This document shows positions 40,187-49,276 of a DNA stretch of 64,000 nucleotides, piece after piece. A program made the position numbers and the translations under genes. Under the pieces are notes generated by a model. It had not been told where the DNA came from. It saw nothing but the letters and a program-made list of their open reading frames with translations, and did no database searches. The first letter of the stretch is position 1, and each line of letters starts with the position of its first letter. This DNA comes from Prevotella sp. (lineage in GTDB: Bacteria > Bacteroidota > Bacteroidia > Bacteroidales > Bacteroidaceae): positions 1 through 64,000 of the forward strand of contig JALEJI010000073.1 of assembly GCA_022769825.1 (NCBI GenBank), in the 5' to 3' direction.

Positions 40187-41500
40187 ATGGAAATAGTAAT
40201 AGGATTAATCATAGGGCTTGCCATTGGCTTTTTAGTTGGCAAACTGCTGACGGCAAAGTCGGCAGGTGAGGAAAAAACGCAACTCATAGCCAAGACGCAG
40301 GTGTTGACTTCGGAAAACCAGATGTTGAAGGAGAATCAAGCCAAGCAGGTGAATGACTTGAAACTCCAGATGCAGAACGAGCGGCAATATGCCGCGAAGC
40401 TCCGGGAGGAGAGCGACCGGCAATGGGAGCAAAAACTGGAGGCTCTGCGGCAAGACATGAGGCGCTTGACGGCGGAGCAGCAGAAGGACGCAGCCGAACA
40501 ACTCGCGGCCAAGCAGTCGGCCTTGCAAGAGAACAACCGCTTGCAGATGGACGAACTGCTGAAACCTATCAAGGAGCAATTCGCCGATTTCAAGAAGTCG
40601 GTGGAGCAGAGCCGCACAAGCAACGAGGTGAATAAGAAGGAACTGCAAAACACCTTCGAGGCTACGATGCGCCTCTTCCAGCAAGAGCAGCAGCAAGCCG
40701 TGGCAAACCTAAAGGAGCAAACGCTGAAGATTGGCACCGACGCGGCAAACCTGACACGCGCGCTAAAAGGCGACAGCAAGATGCAGGGCGACTGGGGCGA
40801 GATGGTCTTGGAGACTATCTTGGAGAACAGTGGCTTGCGAAAGAACGAGGAGTTTTTTATCCAGGAGAACACCAAGGACGAGAACGGCAAGAACTTCCGC
40901 CCCGACGTCATCGTGCGATTCCCTGAGGGCAGAAGCGTGGTCATCGACTCTAAGGTATCGCTGACCGCGTATAGCGATGCCCTGGCCGCCGACAACGACG
41001 CCGACCGTGAGCGTCTCATGAAGGCACACGCACTGAGCGTGCGCAAGCATATCGACGAGCTTGCCGAGAAGGATTACTCTAAGTTGGTGGACGATGCCAT
41101 CGGCTTCGTATTGATGTTCATACCCAACGAGACGAGCTACATTGCGGCCATGAAGCAGCAGCCCGACCTCAGCCGGTATGCCTACCAGAAGAAAATAATA
41201 ATAATCTCGCCGAGCAACCTCCTCATGGCGCTCCAACTCGCCTACAACCTTTGGCAATATGACCGTCAGAACAAGAACGTGGAGAAGATAGTGAAGACCG
41301 CCGCCGACCTGTACGACAAGGTAGTGACGTTCGAGGATTCGTTTACCGGCATTGGCGACTTGATAACCCGACTGTCGGGAGCGTTCGACAAGGCCAGGAA
41401 GCAGCTCTACGATGGCACCGGCAACGTGATGCGAAGGGTGGAGAGCTTGAAGGGACTTGGCGTCACGCCAAAGAAGCAAATCAAGGGGTTGGAGGAGTAG
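40187..41500 (+). CDS. rmuC: DNA recombination protein RmuC
   Basis: N-terminal TM, coiled-coil, GDWGEMVLETILENSGL, FRPDVIVRFPEGRSVVIDSKVSL. Confidence 0.96.
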   Translation: MEIVIGLIIGLAIGFLVGKLLTAKSAGEEKTQLIAKTQVLTSENQMLKENQAKQVNDLKLQMQNERQYAAKLREESDRQWEQKLEALRQDMRRLTAEQQKDAAEQLAAKQSALQENNRLQMDELLKPIKEQFADFKKSVEQSRTSNEVNKKELQNTFEATMRLFQQEQQQAVANLKEQTLKIGTDAANLTRALKGDSKMQGDWGEMVLETILENSGLRKNEEFFIQENTKDENGKNFRPDVIVRFPEGRSVVIDSKVSLTAYSDALAADNDADRERLMKAHALSVRKHIDELAEKDYSKLVDDAIGFVLMFIPNETSYIAAMKQQPDLSRYAYQKKIIIISPSNLLMALQLAYNLWQYDRQNKNVEKIVKTAADLYDKVVTFEDSFTGIGDLITRLSGAFDKARKQLYDGTGNVMRRVESLKGLGVTPKKQIKGLEE

Positions 41501-42452
41501 CCTCGCCGGCCAAGCAGGCTTTTATGTTCCTCATAAGTCCTTCATATTTGGCGCGCTTCACGGCAGAGCCTTTGAAGAGCTTGCGATAATCTTCCTCCGT
41601 CAGGTTTCCCCATTTTTGTCGCGTCATCGCCAACAGCTCCTCACGCGGCTGGAGCAGCGGCTCAGTGCTGGGCTTGGCGAAACGGTTCCACGGACAGGCA
41701 CGCTGACAGCGGTCGCAACCATAGAACGTGTCGCCCATGGCGGCCTTGGCGTCGACGGTCAACTCGCCACGGTTCTCTATGGTCTGGTACGACAGGCACA
41801 GCCTCGCGTCGAACCTCGTGATGTCGCCATAGCCTTCCACGCACGTTGCCGGCAGGCTGAGGGCGTGGGTCGGACAAGCGTCAACGCAACGGTGGCATGT
41901 GCCGCAACGGTTGGGCAATGGCTCGTCGGGCGGAAGTTCGACGGTGACAAACAGTTCGCCGAGGAAGAACTCGCTGCCCGCGTGGGGGATAATGAGCTGC
42001 TGGTTCTTGCCTATCCATCCCAGTCCGGCTCGGACGGCCCAATAACGCTCCAGCACGGGAGCCGTGTCGACGAAAGCGCGATAATCGGCAATGCCAACGG
42101 TGGCGGCAAGCTGGCGCAACTTCTGCTTCACGATGTCGTGATAATCAAGTCCTAAGGCGTAGTCGGCGATTTGCGGCTCGCCCTCGGGCAGTCGGCGGGC
42201 TGGGAAATAGTTTTGGGCTACCACCACGATGGTCTTGACGCCTGGCATGAGCAGGCGCGGGTCGAATCGCTTGTCGAGATTATTGCCAAGATACGCCATG
42301 TCGGCGTTACGGCCATCGGCAAGCCAGCCGAGGTAATGCCGCCTCATGGCCTCGCTCACGGGCTCGGCCCTGGCAAACCCACAAACGAAAAAGCCGAGGC
42401 GTGAGGCTTCGGCTTTTATCTTGTCTTTAAGTGATATACTTGTGAGCATCAA
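41481..42452 (-). CDS. queG: Epoxyqueuosine reductase
   Basis: DMAYL, GLGWIGKNQQLI, CGTCHRCVDACPTHAL and CDRCQRACPWN two 4Fe-4S motifs. Confidence 0.96.
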   Translation of the reverse strand: MMLTSISLKDKIKAEASRLGFFVCGFARAEPVSEAMRRHYLGWLADGRNADMAYLGNNLDKRFDPRLLMPGVKTIVVVAQNYFPARRLPEGEPQIADYALGLDYHDIVKQKLRQLAATVGIADYRAFVDTAPVLERYWAVRAGLGWIGKNQQLIIPHAGSEFFLGELFVTVELPPDEPLPNRCGTCHRCVDACPTHALSLPATCVEGYGDITRFDARLCLSYQTIENRGELTVDAKAAMGDTFYGCDRCQRACPWNRFAKPSTEPLLQPREELLAMTRQKWGNLTEEDYRKLFKGSAVKRAKYEGLMRNIKACLAGEATPPTP

Positions 42453-42506
42453 TTTCTCGTTTGTAACGTTAACACTTCAAACACGCCACGACAACCATTC
42501 CACGAC

Positions 42507-43118
42507 TTATTCAAAGGTCTTGAACTCGTAGCCTTGGCTTTTCAGCCACGCGAGGCTCTCGGGCAGGGCCGTGCGCAACTTGTCTATCGCCTTCAGCGAG
42601 TCGTGGAACGTGATGATGGAACCGTTGCGGGCATATCGCTTCACGTTGTTTACCACGTCTTGCGCCGTCATCCACTTGGAATAGTCGCGCGTGACGAGAT
42701 CCCACATTATTATCTTGTAATATCGGTTCACCCACCAATACACGTCCGACTTCATCCATCCGTGTGGCGGCCTGAAGAGATGCGCCTTTATCAGCTCGTT
42801 GGCCATCGACACGTCTTGCCCATAGGTTATGGCCATGTGCTTCAAGCTGCCGAGGTGGTGGAAGGTGTGGTTTCCCACCTGGTGTCCCTCCTCCACTATC
42901 CGGTTGTAGAGGTCGTGGTATCTCAGCACGTTCTCACCCACCATGAAGAACGTGGCCTTAGCGCCATATTCCTTCAAGGTGTCGAGGATAAACGGTGTCG
43001 ACTCTGGTATGGGCCCATCGTCGAAGGTAAGGTAAACGGAGTGGTCGTGCTGGTCCATTCGCCAAACGGCCTTTGGGTAAATCCAGCGCAACCACTTCGC
43101 CGGTTGCTCGATAAACAT
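42507..43118 (-). CDS. Polysaccharide deacetylase (NodB/CE4) family protein
   Basis: YLTFDDGPIPESTPFIL, GHQVGNHTFHH, FRPPHGW. Confidence 0.92.
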   Translation of the reverse strand: MFIEQPAKWLRWIYPKAVWRMDQHDHSVYLTFDDGPIPESTPFILDTLKEYGAKATFFMVGENVLRYHDLYNRIVEEGHQVGNHTFHHLGSLKHMAITYGQDVSMANELIKAHLFRPPHGWMKSDVYWWVNRYYKIIMWDLVTRDYSKWMTAQDVVNNVKRYARNGSIITFHDSLKAIDKLRTALPESLAWLKSQGYEFKTFE

Positions 43119-43132
43119 TGTCTGGCAGTGTG

Positions 43133-46100
43133 TTATTGCTGAGGCATCGTGCCGCCTTGCGCCATGTAGCGGGCGTAGAGACGCTGCATCGTGGCCTGTT
43201 GCTGCTTGGCGAGCTTGGCGTCGAAGAGCTTGGTCACCTCAGTGGTCTGGTCCATGATAGACAGCTGCGTCAGCACGTCGCGGGCCGACTGCTGGAAGCG
43301 GATGCCCTGCAAGCTGAGATAATAGTTGACATATTGCTCAGCCACGCTGAACACCTCCTTGTCAAGCTTCGTGGCGTTGGCCTTGTCGCCAACGAGGGCG
43401 TAAGCCTTGGCGAGGTCAGAGCCGCCCGACATGTAGTTGATTGGCACGTTATACTCAGGTATCTCCTTCATGGCCTTGGCCAGGGCCTTCTTGGCGAGGT
43501 CTTTCCTGCCATCGGCTATGAGGTGCAGGGCAAGCGTGGCGAAGAGGCGACGATGGGTGTAGCACATCCTCATCACGGTCTCGTCGATATACAGCCCCGG
43601 CTTCGAGAGGCCACCATAGCGGAAGCGCTCCATCATGTTGTGATAGGTGGTCATGGTGTCGAAGTTCTTGGCCCCCGGCACGTTCGTTGTGAACGGCGTG
43701 ATGCGGTTGGCAAGGCCCTCCTGCACGAAGTTGTCGCCGAGGTTCATGAAGTTCTCCTCGCCCACGGTCACTGCCACGTAGAGTGGACGCGTCCAGTTGC
43801 ACTGAGCTATCATCTCGAGCATCATGAGGTCGTTCTTGTAGAGGGCATTCTTGCCCTTGAGCGAGATGACCATGCGGTCGGGGATAGTGTCAGACGCCAT
43901 CATCATGCCGCTCTTGCGCACCGCGTTCTTGTCGATGGTGACGAAGACGGTGTCGGTCGGTATGACATGGAAGTCTTGGCTCTTGGAGCACACCCAGTAC
44001 TTGAGGATGTTCTTCAGCTCGAACGGGTCGTTGCCGAACTGCGCCTTGGCCTGTGCCGGATTCTGCTTGTAGAACTGCTTGATCTGGTCCTTTAGCGATG
44101 GCTGCACCTCGATATACTCGTTGGTGCCGGAGCAATAGTCGAGCCTTGACCACGTGATGGGCACTGCCGGCGAGTTGTAGGCCGGACGCTTCATCTGGTC
44201 GATATACCAGTCGGTCTGCAGGTAAGAGAGGTTGCAGACGCGCGCGTCGGTCCTCACGCCCTCAGTCTCCTGGTTGTACCAGAGTGGGAAGGTATCGTTG
44301 TCGCCATTGGTGAAGACTATCGGGTTGCCCTTGTCTTGCAATGACATGAGATAGTTCTGGCCGAAGTCGCGGCAAGTGTATCGTCCGGAGCGGTCGTGGT
44401 CGTCCCATGTCTGCGACACCATCTGCAATGGCACGAGCAGGCAGAGCACGCCGATGACGGCGGCGAGGGCCATGCGGTTTATCTTCACGCGCTTGCCCAG
44501 CAGGTCGTAGAGTGCCGCCACGCCCATGCCGCACCAAATGGCGAAGGCGTAGAACGAGCCGGCGTAAGCATAGTCGCGCTCACGGGGCTGCACCGGCGTC
44601 TGGTTCAGGTATATCACGATGGCGAGACCTGTCATGAAGAAGAGGAAGAACACCACCCAGAACTGGCGTATGCCGCGACGGCCGCGGAACGCCTGCCAGA
44701 AGAGACCGATAAGGCCGAGGATGAGCGGCAGGCAATAGAACGCGTTGTGTCCTTTGTTGCCGCCGGGGTTGGTCACGGGGTCATAGGCTTGCAGGTCCTT
44801 CGGCAATTTCGACTGGTCGCCCAGGCGCGCGTTGTCGATGAACGGTATGCCGGTAATCCAGTTGCCATGCTCCAGCTCGCCGTTGCCCTGGATGTCGTTC
44901 TGCCGACCGGCGAAGTTCCACATGAAGTAGCGCCAGTACATGAAGTTGCACTGGTAAGAGAGGAAGAACTGTATGTTGTCTATCTGCGACGGCATCTTCA
45001 CGGTCATCTGCTCACCGCAGCGGTCGTAAGACACGTCGGTGCCATCCACGCCGCCCATCCACGACTCATAGTCTTGGGCGTGGCTGGAGTCGTACATGCG
45101 CGGGAAAATCATGTTTTGCGCGTACACATACTTGTCCTTGTGTGTCACCACGAAGTAGGAGTCCTTCTCGTCTTTCGACGCCTTCTCCTTTCGGCTGTAG
45201 ACTGGCGCGCCCGGCTTCATGACCGGCGTGCACATGTCACCGTCCTGCTTCAGGGCTACCTGCGAGGTGTACGCCTGTCCGTAGAGCAGCGGACGGTCGC
45301 CATACTGGTCGCGGCTGAGGTAAGAGCCAAGGGTGAAGATGTCCTCCGGCGAGTTCTGGTCCATTGGCGGGTTGGCCACGGAGCGTATCACGATGAGGGC
45401 GTAAGACGAATAGCCTATCATCAGCATGAGCATGCAGAGCAGGGCGGTGTTCTTGAAACGGGACGTGACGAGATACACCGGCTTTTTCTCCACTATCTTC
45501 TTGCGGTTGAGCAGGAAGGCGACCACGGCGAGCACTATCACGCCAATGATGACCGCCGACCAGCCATAGCCGTAGAACGGTATGCCGATGAGGGCGAAAG
45601 AGAGCAGGAAGGAGATGTTCTCTCGCTTTTTGCTTCTCGCGGCGAAGCTCTCGTAGATGGCCCAGATGGTGCATCCCACGAGGCAGGCTATATATATAAT
45701 GAGTCCGGTGTTGAACGGCAGGTGCAGGGTGTTGACGAAGAACAGCTCAAACCATCCGCCCACGGTCACGATGCCCGGCACCACGCCATAGAGCACGGCG
45801 GCGAGGATGACGAAACTGACGCAGAGGGCAATGAGCGAGCCTTTCACCTCCACGTCTGGGAACCGCTTGTAGCAATACACCAGCACGATGGCGGGCAGGC
45901 ACAAGAGGTTGAGCAAGTGGACGCCGATGGACAGGCCGGTCATGTAGAATATCAGCACGAGCCAACGGTCGGAGTGAGGCTCGTCGGCATGGTCTTCCCA
46001 CTTGAGAATGATCCAGAACACCACGGCGGTGAACGCTGAGGAATAGGCATACACCTCACCCTCGACGGCCGAGTACCAGAACGTGTCAGACCACGTGTAG

Positions 46101-46489
46101 ATGAGCGCGCCCACCATGCCCGACGCCTCGATGGCAATCAGCTTGGCAAGGCTCATCTCGCTCCAGTCTCTCACGATGAGCTTGCGCGTGAGGTGCGTGA
46201 TGGTCCAGAAGAGGAACAGGATGGTTGTGGCTGAAAGAAGCGCCGACATGGTGTTCACCATTCTGGCCACCTGCGACGGGTCGCTCGCGAAATGGGAGAA
46301 GAGGTTGGCGGTGAGCATGAAGAACGGCGCCCCTGGCGGATGGCCGATTTCCAGCTTGTAGCCTGTGGTGATAAACTCAGGGCAGTCCCAAAACGAGGCT
46401 GTCGGCTCAATGGTAGACACGTATGTGAAGGCGGCTATTACGAAAGCCACCCAGCCAAGCACCGTGTCCACTAAACGGTATTGTTTCAT
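43133..46489 (-). CDS. DUF2723 multi-pass membrane protein (PMT-like)
   Basis: FTYVSTIEPTASFWDCPEFITTGYKLEIGHPPGAPFFML; TM-rich N-terminal half; start MKQYRLVDT at 46489. Confidence 0.9.
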   Translation of the reverse strand: MKQYRLVDTVLGWVAFVIAAFTYVSTIEPTASFWDCPEFITTGYKLEIGHPPGAPFFMLTANLFSHFASDPSQVARMVNTMSALLSATTILFLFWTITHLTRKLIVRDWSEMSLAKLIAIEASGMVGALIYTWSDTFWYSAVEGEVYAYSSAFTAVVFWIILKWEDHADEPHSDRWLVLIFYMTGLSIGVHLLNLLCLPAIVLVYCYKRFPDVEVKGSLIALCVSFVILAAVLYGVVPGIVTVGGWFELFFVNTLHLPFNTGLIIYIACLVGCTIWAIYESFAARSKKRENISFLLSFALIGIPFYGYGWSAVIIGVIVLAVVAFLLNRKKIVEKKPVYLVTSRFKNTALLCMLMLMIGYSSYALIVIRSVANPPMDQNSPEDIFTLGSYLSRDQYGDRPLLYGQAYTSQVALKQDGDMCTPVMKPGAPVYSRKEKASKDEKDSYFVVTHKDKYVYAQNMIFPRMYDSSHAQDYESWMGGVDGTDVSYDRCGEQMTVKMPSQIDNIQFFLSYQCNFMYWRYFMWNFAGRQNDIQGNGELEHGNWITGIPFIDNARLGDQSKLPKDLQAYDPVTNPGGNKGHNAFYCLPLILGLIGLFWQAFRGRRGIRQFWVVFFLFFMTGLAIVIYLNQTPVQPRERDYAYAGSFYAFAIWCGMGVAALYDLLGKRVKINRMALAAVIGVLCLLVPLQMVSQTWDDHDRSGRYTCRDFGQNYLMSLQDKGNPIVFTNGDNDTFPLWYNQETEGVRTDARVCNLSYLQTDWYIDQMKRPAYNSPAVPITWSRLDYCSGTNEYIEVQPSLKDQIKQFYKQNPAQAKAQFGNDPFELKNILKYWVCSKSQDFHVIPTDTVFVTIDKNAVRKSGMMMASDTIPDRMVISLKGKNALYKNDLMMLEMIAQCNWTRPLYVAVTVGEENFMNLGDNFVQEGLANRITPFTTNVPGAKNFDTMTTYHNMMERFRYGGLSKPGLYIDETVMRMCYTHRRLFATLALHLIADGRKDLAKKALAKAMKEIPEYNVPINYMSGGSDLAKAYALVGDKANATKLDKEVFSVAEQYVNYYLSLQGIRFQQSARDVLTQLSIMDQTTEVTKLFDAKLAKQQQATMQRLYARYMAQGGTMPQQ

Positions 46490-46534
46490 CTTTACCTTAT
46501 AAAAATACTGTTGAGTTATTGCAATAGTTCCGTG

Positions 46535-46565
46535 CAAAGTTACTCAAATTATCACAGTTGGCAAA
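46535..46565 (-). promoter_or_regulatory. Bacteroidetes-type promoter for DUF2723 gene
   Basis: Minus strand TTTG (46565-46562), 19-bp spacer, TAACTTTG (46542-46535). Confidence 0.65.
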
Positions 46566-46900
46566 TATAATATGCCCCAAAATGCCGCCTTACCTTTTTT
46601 TAACCAAAATAGGGTCTTCCACAAATTTGGCGTGATGGCACAATGCCTCGTATTTCCCCATGTATCCACATTGGTTGCGGACGGCCACTAACCATCCCTA
46701 CCCGCCCCTGCAAAGCAGACGATGCACCTCTGTTAAATTGGGTAATAACATTTTACAAATGGTCGCCTGAGAATCGTTTTTTTTCAACCAAGCTGTCGCT
46801 TGCGTGGAAATGACGCGATTATGAGCCGTTTTGGTAAATTATTGATTATCACCGCGTTATAACTTTGATGGTTTTTGGGCGTGGAAAAAGCGCCGAATTA

Positions 46901-47012
46901 GCGTCGCCGTTACGGTGCAATCGCGTCGCCGTTACGGTGTAATCGCATCGCCGTTACGGTGTAATCGCGTCGCCGTTACACTGTAATCGCGACGCGATTG
47001 CACCGTAACGGC
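46901..47012. repeat. Four 22-bp direct repeats closed by a 24-bp inverted copy
   Basis: gcgtcgccgttacggtgcaatc x4 with few mismatches (46901-46988), then gcgacgcgattgcaccgtaacggc (46989-47012), the exact reverse complement of 46906-46929. Confidence 0.95.
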
Positions 47013-47174
47013 AAAAGTTTTGTGCCAAAAAGACGCCGACGGTGTTGTAAAATGGCGAAAGGCTACCCTTTTCCAGCTCTATTTGCCCCTGTTTCCAAGT
47101 GTTAAATTTCGGCAATAATATTTTACAAATCAACGTGGGTGCAGGTATCAGTTATTTCTTGTCTTCAAGAAGTA

Positions 47175-47867
47175 TTAGATAAGTTTTTCGATGCACCACG
47201 CGAATCCCATGGCGGTGCGCTTGCCGTTGTCTTGGAAGTGGTTGCCGGGGTTCATGTGCAGTTCGGTGTCCACGCCTTGGCCCGCCAACAAGTCGCGTTG
47301 CCGGTTCATGCAGTCGTTTACCGTTGCCATGATGGCCGTCTTGGAATGGTGCTCTCGGTCGCCCAGGCTAAGATACACATGAGGCGCGAGCGACGGATGC
47401 GACGCGGCATAGCCGAGCCAATCCTTGTACCACACCGATGGCGACGCCGCCACTATGGCGCCAAACGGCAGGCGCGTGCCGGCCCATAGCGAGAAGAGCC
47501 CCGCCAAGGAGTAGCCCCCCAGCACCACGCGCGAAAGGTCGCCTTGTGCCGGTGCGTCGCCACTTAGGAATCGCGATTGCTCCTCGATGACTGACGTTAT
47601 CTTGTCGAGCGTGGCTTGCGCGCCGTCGCCAAACGGAGTCTTGCCGAAGACGGGAGGCGCGGGCCACGGCGTCAGCTCCTCGTTCCACTTCTTCACGCGT
47701 ATTGCCACGAGGCGGAAGGGCAGGGGAGAGTGGGCGCGCAGGTAAGCGGCCTCCGTCACCAGCTCCTCCATGTCGTGGCTGTCCACGGGCTGCACGAGCA
47801 GCACCCTTGGGTTGTCGTCGGAGACGATGGTCAGGCTGTCCATGGCTATTTGTTGAGTTTCAGTCAT
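47175..47867 (-). CDS. Alpha/beta-hydrolase, putative esterase (PF00756-like)
   Basis: VVLGGYSLAGLFSLW nucleophile elbow, ASPSVWYKDW, PGNHFQDNG. Confidence 0.8.
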   Translation of the reverse strand: MTETQQIAMDSLTIVSDDNPRVLLVQPVDSHDMEELVTEAAYLRAHSPLPFRLVAIRVKKWNEELTPWPAPPVFGKTPFGDGAQATLDKITSVIEEQSRFLSGDAPAQGDLSRVVLGGYSLAGLFSLWAGTRLPFGAIVAASPSVWYKDWLGYAASHPSLAPHVYLSLGDREHHSKTAIMATVNDCMNRQRDLLAGQGVDTELHMNPGNHFQDNGKRTAMGFAWCIEKLI

Positions 47868-47971
47868 ATCTTTTTAACAGTCGGCAAAGTTACAAAAAAA
47901 TATTATCCACATCTTTATCGTCTCCCATCTTTTATGTATCTTTGCATAAGATAATACACAATTGATATTTA

Positions 47972-49228
47972 ATGAAGGAATTTGAATACTCTGAGGCCGA
48001 GGCCAGCAAGGCGGAGACCGCCATCCTCGTGGGACTGGTGACTCCGACGCAGGACGAGGCCAAGACGACAGAATATCTCGACGAGCTGGAATTTCTCGCC
48101 GATACCGCCGGCGCCGTTATCGTGAAGCGGTTCACCCAGAAGGTGGGCGGCCCCAACCAGACATCCTACGTGGGCAAGGGCAAGCTGGAGGAGATACACC
48201 AGTATATCAAGGACGAGGAAGACAACGACCGCGAGATAGGCATGGTCATCTTCGACGATGAGTTGTCGGCCAAGCAGCTGCGCAACATCGAGAACGAGCT
48301 GCACGTGAAGGTTCTCGACCGCACGTCGCTCATCCTCGACATCTTCGCCATGCGCGCCCAGACCGCCAACGCCAAGACACAGGTGGAGCTGGCGCAGTAT
48401 CGCTACATGCTGCCACGCCTGCAGCGAATGTGGACCCACCTTGAGCGTCAGGGCGGCGGCTCGGGATCGGGCGGCGGCAAAGGCTCCGTGGGATTGCGCG
48501 GACCTGGTGAGACGCAGCTCGAGATGGACCGCCGAATAATCCTGAACCGCATGTCGCTGCTGAAGAAGCGCCTGGTGGAGATAGACCGCCAGAAGACCAC
48601 GCAGCGCAAGAACCGCGGGCGGCTCATTCGCGTGGCCCTCGTGGGCTACACCAACGTGGGCAAGTCGACGCTGATGAACCTGCTGGCCAAGAGCGAGGTG
48701 TTCGCCGAGAACAAGCTCTTCGCCACGCTCGACACCACCGTGCGCAAGGTGGTGATAAAGAACCTGCCATTCCTGCTCGCCGACACCGTGGGCTTCATAC
48801 GCAAGTTGCCCACCGACCTCGTCGACTCGTTCAAGTCGACGCTCGACGAGGTGCGCGAGGCCGACCTGCTGCTTCACGTGGTGGACATCTCGCACCCCGA
48901 CTTCGAGGAGCAGATACAGGTGGTAAACTCCACGCTGAAAGACCTTGAGTGCGCCGACAAGCCGACGATGCTCGTCTTCAACAAGATAGACAACTACAGC
49001 TGGACGGAGAAAGACCCCGACGACCTGACGCCGGTGAGGAAGGAGAACATCTCGCTCGACGACTTGAAGAAGACGTGGATGGCCAAGCTCAACGACGACT
49101 GCATCTTCGTGTCGGCGAAAAACAGGGACAACATAGACGAGTTCAGGGACGTGCTCTACAGGAAGGTGAGGGAGCTGCACGTGCAGAAATACCCTTACAA
49201 CGACTTCCTCTATCCCGAGGAGGAATAA
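47972..49228 (+). CDS. hflX: GTPase HflX
   Basis: GKGKLEEI, RGPGETQLEMDRR, VALVGYTNVGKSTLMN, DTVGFIRKLP, VFNKID. Confidence 0.97.
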   Translation: MKEFEYSEAEASKAETAILVGLVTPTQDEAKTTEYLDELEFLADTAGAVIVKRFTQKVGGPNQTSYVGKGKLEEIHQYIKDEEDNDREIGMVIFDDELSAKQLRNIENELHVKVLDRTSLILDIFAMRAQTANAKTQVELAQYRYMLPRLQRMWTHLERQGGGSGSGGGKGSVGLRGPGETQLEMDRRIILNRMSLLKKRLVEIDRQKTTQRKNRGRLIRVALVGYTNVGKSTLMNLLAKSEVFAENKLFATLDTTVRKVVIKNLPFLLADTVGFIRKLPTDLVDSFKSTLDEVREADLLLHVVDISHPDFEEQIQVVNSTLKDLECADKPTMLVFNKIDNYSWTEKDPDDLTPVRKENISLDDLKKTWMAKLNDDCIFVSAKNRDNIDEFRDVLYRKVRELHVQKYPYNDFLYPEEE

Positions 49229-49276
49229 AACCGGGCCTGCTTCCGGAACCGAGGCGGACAAAGAAACAAAAACATT

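Noticed and set aside
41481-41500. 20-nt overlap of rmuC and queG 3' ends as a regulatory device
   Set aside because: Short convergent overlaps are common in compact bacterial genomes; no extra structure seen.
46901-47012. CRISPR-like array
   Set aside because: Repeat units are contiguous without unique spacers, no cas genes are in the window, and the last unit is inverted.
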